A stretch of 9,208 nucleotides of DNA from Bacteroidaceae bacterium (GTDB taxonomy: Bacteria > Bacteroidota > Bacteroidia > Bacteroidales > Bacteroidaceae), in assembly GCA_017551845.1 (NCBI GenBank), contig JAFZKR010000114.1, positions 1 through 9,208 on the forward strand, in the 5' to 3' direction. Position 1 is the first letter of the stretch. Every line of letters begins with the position of its first letter. The notes beneath the pieces are model-generated. The model was not told the DNA's origin. It ran no database searches and saw nothing but the letters and a program-made list of their open reading frames with translations. This document shows positions 5,944 through 9,208 of the stretch, one piece after another. Made by a program: the position numbers and the translations under genes.

Positions 5944-8466
5944 TCAATTGATTTTAACTACTGTTTCGTTATTTTCGACTGCTATCTCAAGCATGTCGCC
6001 GGGTTTGCCGGCTCCGTCAATCATGACCTCGGCCAGACGGTCCTCCACATAATTCTGGATGGCCCTTTTGAGGGGACGTGCCCCGAATTCACGGCTGTAT
6101 CCCTTATCGGACAACAGCGCGAGCGCCTCAGGGGTTATGTTGAAACGGTATCCCATGGCCTCTACACGGTCGCGGAGGTTGTCTATCTCTATGTTGACAA
6201 TCTGTGATACGGACTCGCGGTCAAGCTGGTTGAAGGTTATTATTTCGTCTATACGGTTTATGAACTCGGGTGAAAAGGATTTGTGGAGGGCCTTGCGGAT
6301 AATATCCTGACGTGCACCTTCAAGAGTGGAGTCCGATGTTCCGAAACCTATTCCGTGACCGTACTCCTGAATCTGTCTCGACCCGATGTTGGAGGTCATA
6401 ATTATAATGGTATTGCGGAAATCAACCGTGCGGCTGTCACTGTCAGTAAGACGGCCTTCGTCCATCACCTGCAACAAAATGTTGAACACGTCCTGATGAG
6501 CTTTCTCAATCTCGTCGAAAAGGACGATGGAGTAGGGCCTGCGGCGCACTTTCTCCGTGAGCTGACCGCCCTCCTCATATCCTACATATCCGGGAGGAGC
6601 TCCGACAAGACGCGATACTGCGAACTTCTCCATGAACTCACTCATATCGACACGGATGAGGGCATCCTCACTTCCGAACAGTTCTACGGCAAGTTGCTTG
6701 GCGAGCAGTGTCTTGCCTACGCCTGTGGGACCGAGAAAAAGGAAAGAGCCTATCGGCTTGTTGGGATTTTTCAAGCCGCAGCGGCTTCGGCGTATGGCTT
6801 TGGCAAGAGTGTCAACGGCTGCATCCTGGGCTATAACCTTGGACTTGAGGGCAGGGGAGAGACCACGGAGGCGTTCACCCTCCTCACGGGCCATTTTCTG
6901 CACGGGGATGCCTGTCGTCATGGAGACGACCTGGGCAATGTTATCGGCATCGACTGTCTCCCTGCGGCTCTTGAGCGATATTTCCCAATCGTGCTTCATG
7001 ACCTCAAGCTCATTCTCAAGGCTTTTTTCACGATCACGGAAACGGGCTGCGAGTTCAAAGTCCTGTCGTGCGACAGCGTCGTTCTTCCCCTCACGCGTGA
7101 AATCTATCTCCTGCTGCTTGTCTTCAATTTCCTTGGGGACGGAGATGTTGGAGAGATGTGTGCGTGAACCGGATTCGTCCATCACATCGATGGCCTTGTC
7201 AGGGAATGAACGGTCTGTAATATATCGTTCAGAGAGATGCACGCATGACTCCAGAGCCTCATCGGTATAGGTAACATTGTGGTGTTCCTCATAACGGGAC
7301 TTGAGGTTCTGGAGAATGAGCAGTGTCTCTTCAGGAGTGGTGGGTTCCACCATTATCTTCTGGAACCGGCGTTCCAAGGCACCGTCCTTCTCGATGGATT
7401 TACGGTATTCATCGACGGTAGTGGCACCAATGCACTGTATTTCACCGCGAGAAAGGGCGGGCTTGAGCATATTGGCGGCATCCATAGAGCCAGGTGCAGA
7501 GCCGGCACCTATGATGGTATGAACCTCGTCAATAAAAATTATGATATCAGGATTTTTCTTGAGTTCCTGAATGATTGAACGGATTCTCTCCTCAAACTGT
7601 CCGCGGTATTTGGTGCCGGCTACGACAGCTGCCATGTCAAGGGCAAGAACTCTCTTTCCAAAGAGCATGGGCGATACTTTACGGGTAACAATCCTTTGTG
7701 AGAGTCCCTCAACGATAGCTGATTTTCCCACTCCAGGCTCACCTATGAGTATAGGGTTGTTCTTCTTGCGGCGTGTAAGTATCTGTGCGAGTCTTTCAAT
7801 CTCCTTCTCACGTCCTACCACGGGGTCTAGACGACCTTCCCGGGCTGCCAGCGTCATATCGTTGCTGAAGCTGTCCAAGACTGGAGTTTTACTGCCTGAC
7901 TGACGGGCGACAGTGGCAGACCCGCTGCCTTTGGCGTTCTGCGCCGAGGCTCCTGAAGGGGAGGAGGTGAATTCCTCATCATCCTCATCTTCATCGCTGA
8001 TACCCATGCCCATACGGATAGCATCATCGCCGGTAGGGAGTACTCCGGACAGGTTGAGGTAATCGACATGGTATGAGTTGAGTATCTCGGCTGCCTTGGC
8101 GGAATGGTCCCTTGCTATGGCCAACAGCATGTGTTCGGCCTGAATCTCATGTGACTTGCGGAGCCTGGCCTCAAGGGCACTTATCTTGAGAAGTCTTGTA
8201 ACGACAAGCGAGAGGGATATGTTTTCAATGGGCACCTTGCCCGATGATGACTGGTCCGAAGCCAAAGGGACAGTCTCAAGACGCGATTTGAGAGCGTTGA
8301 GGTCAACGTTGAGCTTGAGAAGCATCTCCACAGCTTTGTTCTTGCCGTCACGAAGCATTCCGAGCAGGACATGCTCAGGCATGACCTCGGGATGAGACAA
8401 GCGTTCGGCCTCCTCCTTGCTCAGCACCAGTATGGTATTCAGTTTGTCGGATATTCTGTTGTTCAT
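5944..8466 (-). CDS. clpC: ClpC-type AAA+ unfoldase, ATPase subunit of Clp protease
   Basis: The product is a cytoplasmic hexameric unfoldase of 840 residues that feeds substrates to ClpP. Residues 1-145 are a double Clp_N substrate/adaptor domain. An acidic linker (DEDEDDEE, 158-165) and a Ser/Gly/Ala-rich stretch follow. D1 has Walker A GEPGVGKS (242-249), pore loop KYRG (286-289), Walker B FIDE (311-314) and Arg finger ERR (365-367). A short middle segment (about 440-500) contains a UVR-like motif [12 protein letters not shown] (469-480), typical of ClpC rather than ClpB, which has a much longer coiled coil. D2 has Walker A GPTGVGKT (579-586), pore loop GYVGYEEGG (626-634), Walker B LFDE (649-652), Arg finger region FINRID (735-740) and sensor 2 GARPLKR (795-801). 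GIGF (705-708) is at the position of the ClpP-docking loop, so it is likely proteolytic with ClpP. The start ATG begins [10 protein letters not shown], with no upstream Shine-Dalgarno. It is first in an operon with htpG and divergent from gyrA. Confidence 0.97.
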   Translation of the reverse strand: MNNRISDKLNTILVLSKEEAERLSHPEVMPEHVLLGMLRDGKNKAVEMLLKLNVDLNALKSRLETVPLASDQSSSGKVPIENISLSLVVTRLLKISALEARLRKSHEIQAEHMLLAIARDHSAKAAEILNSYHVDYLNLSGVLPTGDDAIRMGMGISDEDEDDEEFTSSPSGASAQNAKGSGSATVARQSGSKTPVLDSFSNDMTLAAREGRLDPVVGREKEIERLAQILTRRKKNNPILIGEPGVGKSAIVEGLSQRIVTRKVSPMLFGKRVLALDMAAVVAGTKYRGQFEERIRSIIQELKKNPDIIIFIDEVHTIIGAGSAPGSMDAANMLKPALSRGEIQCIGATTVDEYRKSIEKDGALERRFQKIMVEPTTPEETLLILQNLKSRYEEHHNVTYTDEALESCVHLSERYITDRSFPDKAIDVMDESGSRTHLSNISVPKEIEDKQQEIDFTREGKNDAVARQDFELAARFRDREKSLENELEVMKHDWEISLKSRRETVDADNIAQVVSMTTGIPVQKMAREEGERLRGLSPALKSKVIAQDAAVDTLAKAIRRSRCGLKNPNKPIGSFLFLGPTGVGKTLLAKQLAVELFGSEDALIRVDMSEFMEKFAVSRLVGAPPGYVGYEEGGQLTEKVRRRPYSIVLFDEIEKAHQDVFNILLQVMDEGRLTDSDSRTVDFRNTIIIMTSNIGSRQIQEYGHGIGFGTSDSTLEGARQDIIRKALHKSFSPEFINRIDEIITFNQLDRESVSQIVNIEIDNLRDRVEAMGYRFNITPEALALLSDKGYSREFGARPLKRAIQNYVEDRLAEVMIDGAGKPGDMLEIAVENNETVVKIN

Positions 8467-8518
8467 TGAAGTCTGTTTATGTTTGAGCCTATGACTGTTC
8501 TCTGTTTCTATCCAGGTA

Positions 8519-8526
8519 CAAAGGTA
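8519..8526 (-). promoter_or_regulatory. Putative -7 box of the clpC-htpG operon
   Basis: The minus strand reads TACCTTTG, matching TAnnTTTG, with a leader of about 45-50 nt before the clpC ATG. A TTG at 8543-8545 (minus strand, CTTGG) could be a -33 element, but the 16-nt spacer is shorter than the usual 19-21. No CIRCE-type inverted repeat or other heat-shock operator is visible in the divergent region. Confidence 0.5.
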
Positions 8527-8609
8527 TTAACAAAAGACATGCCAAGCGGCCTCATTATGACATAAAGTCCTGACAGCGCCATAAAAGTTATGAACAGTAT
8601 ATTAAAAGT

Positions 8610-8621
8610 ACGCGCGCGCGT
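8610..8621. repeat. Alternating CG palindrome next to the gyrA promoter
   Basis: Five CG dinucleotides flanked by A and T make a perfect 12-bp palindrome in otherwise AT-rich intergenic DNA. Its last base is the first T of the putative gyrA -33 element. Alternating C/G tracts can adopt Z-form DNA under negative supercoiling. A regulatory role here is only an inference. Confidence 0.6.
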
Positions 8622-8651
8622 TGGTGAAATGAGCAAAAAAGCGTAATTTTG
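8621..8651 (+). promoter_or_regulatory. gyrA promoter of Bacteroidetes type
   Basis: TTG at 8621-8623, a 20-nt spacer, then TAATTTTG at 8644-8651 match the Bacteroidetes -33/-7 architecture with correct spacing. Transcription would start shortly after 8651, leaving a leader of about 50-55 nt before the TTG start codon of gyrA. This is the best promoter in the window. Confidence 0.75.
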
Positions 8652-8660
8652 ACCGTTTAA

Positions 8661-8672
8661 AGCCGTAAGGCT
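8661..8672 (+). other. Small GNRA-loop hairpin in the gyrA leader
   Basis: AGCC (8661-8664) pairs with GGCT (8669-8672) around a GTAA loop, a GNRA tetraloop in RNA. It lies just after the predicted transcription start. The 4-bp stem is weak on its own, so it may be chance. Confidence 0.3.
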
Positions 8673-8709
8673 ACACAAACATCATAACAGATAAAAAAGA
8701 GAGAGAAAA

Positions 8710-9208
8710 TTGGAAAATCAGGACAGAATTATCAGGGTGAATATTGAGGAGGAGATGAAGTCCTCATACATTGACTATTCCATGTCAGTGATAGTGGCAA
8801 GAGCACTTCCCGATGCACGCGACGGTCTTAAACCGGTACACCGCCGCATACTGTACAGCATGATGCGTGACGGTAACACATCGGACAAGGGTTATCGCAA
8901 ATCGGCCCGCACAGTGGGCGACGTGCTCGGACACTTCCATCCTCATGGCGACTCATCAGTATATGGTGCTCTCGTGCGTCTGGCTCAGGACTGGATAATG
9001 CGTTATCCGCTTGTTGACGGACAGGGTAACTTCGGTTCAATAGACGGTGACAGCCCCGCTGCCATGCGTTACACCGAGGTCCGTCTGCGCAAGATAGGCG
9101 AGGAGATGATGCAGGACATAAACAAGAACACCGTTGACTTTGTTCCCAACTATGACAACAAGGAGGAGGAACCTACGGTACTTCCCGCAACCATACCGAA
9201 CCTGCTGG
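8710..9208 (+). CDS. gyrA: DNA gyrase subunit A, N-terminal part (3' end outside window)
   Basis: The frame starts with TTG at 8710 and is still open at the window edge, giving 166 residues. Gyrase A is the DNA-cleaving and rejoining subunit of the A2B2 topoisomerase that introduces negative supercoils. Visible hallmarks are the N-terminal [18 protein letters not shown] segment (18-35), [10 protein letters not shown] (38-47), HPHGDSSVY (77-85), [12 protein letters not shown] (103-114), and AAMRYTE (117-123) with the catalytic Tyr121. TTG is chosen as start because an in-frame TAA lies at 8692 with no ATG or GTG between. The next ATG (8755) would remove the conserved N-terminal arm beginning about [15 protein letters not shown] purine-rich AAAAAAGAGAGAGAAAA stretch precedes the start. 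In the quinolone-determining region, Ser82 (E. coli Ser83) is kept, but the position of E. coli Asp87 is Gly86. GyrA rather than ParC is favoured by close agreement with the gyrase consensus here, though the C-terminal domain that would settle this is not in view. Confidence 0.93.
   Translation, partial: MENQDRIIRVNIEEEMKSSYIDYSMSVIVARALPDARDGLKPVHRRILYSMMRDGNTSDKGYRKSARTVGDVLGHFHPHGDSSVYGALVRLAQDWIMRYPLVDGQGNFGSIDGDSPAAMRYTEVRLRKIGEEMMQDINKNTVDFVPNYDNKEEEPTVLPATIPNLL

Noticed and set aside
6283..7167. 294-codon open frame on the plus strand antisense to clpC
   Set aside because: It lies wholly inside clpC, opposite D1-D2 motifs that are clearly conserved. The translated product has no recognisable domain.
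6632..7270. 212-codon Ser/Arg/Leu-rich plus-strand frame antisense to clpC
   Set aside because: The composition is typical of a shadow frame, and it overlaps another shadow frame and the real clpC gene.
5944..8466. ClpB assignment for the large AAA+ gene
   Set aside because: ClpB has a long coiled-coil middle domain and no ClpP-docking loop. This protein has a short UVR-containing middle segment and a GIGF loop, so ClpC fits.
8467..8709. CIRCE or other heat-shock operator between clpC and gyrA
   Set aside because: No 9-bp inverted repeat with the CIRCE sequence or CtsR-like direct repeat was found; only the CG palindrome and promoter elements stand out.
8828..9040. 70-codon minus-strand frame opposite gyrA
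   Set aside because: It is antisense to highly conserved GyrA sequence and is a shadow frame.

Overview
The window looks like chromosomal core-genome DNA from a member of the Bacteroidales (Bacteroidota). Three things point there. ClpC, HtpG and GyrA are of Bacteroidetes type. Putative -7 boxes of the TAnnTTTG class precede the genes, with no clear sigma70 -10/-35 elements. Shine-Dalgarno sequences are weak or absent. The moderate GC content (judged by eye) would suit Muribaculaceae or a relative, but the family assignment is an inference.

Layout. Positions 1-426 (+) hold the 3' end of an unrecognised protein rich in Tyr/Gly 'YD-like' strands. It converges, with a 9-nt gap, on a leftward block of four genes. 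Read in transcription order from the right, these are clpC (8466-5944), htpG (5939-3891), a patatin-type phospholipase with an Omp85-like barrel (3792-1471), and an adenylate kinase fused to a WbuC-family cupin (1422-436). clpC and htpG are 4 nt apart and form a protein quality-control operon, closed by a strong hairpin terminator at 3820-3859. The patatin gene starts only 28 nt beyond that terminator. Its putative -7 box abuts the terminator, so termination and re-initiation are packed into about 60 nt. The adk-cupin gene has its own putative -7 box in the 48-nt gap after the patatin stop codon. A 243-nt divergent region (8467-8709) separates clpC from gyrA. It carries the best promoter in the window (TTG-N20-TAATTTTG) for gyrA, which begins with TTG at 8710 and runs off the right edge.

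Function. ClpC (AAA+ unfoldase with a ClpP-docking loop) and HtpG (Hsp90) are plausibly co-expressed proteostasis factors. The patatin protein is an envelope protein. GyrA and adenylate kinase are housekeeping enzymes. No mobile element, CRISPR array, tRNA or rRNA was seen.

The most unusual item is the 328-residue adenylate kinase-cupin fusion. An apparently intact short-LID adenylate kinase (about residues 1-193) is joined, almost without linker, to a complete cupin that keeps all four expected metal ligands. I know of no described function for this combination. Other points worth a look are the terminator/promoter packing upstream of the patatin gene, the (CG)5 palindrome touching the gyrA -33 element, and Gly at the quinolone-determining position equivalent to E. 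coli GyrA Asp87.
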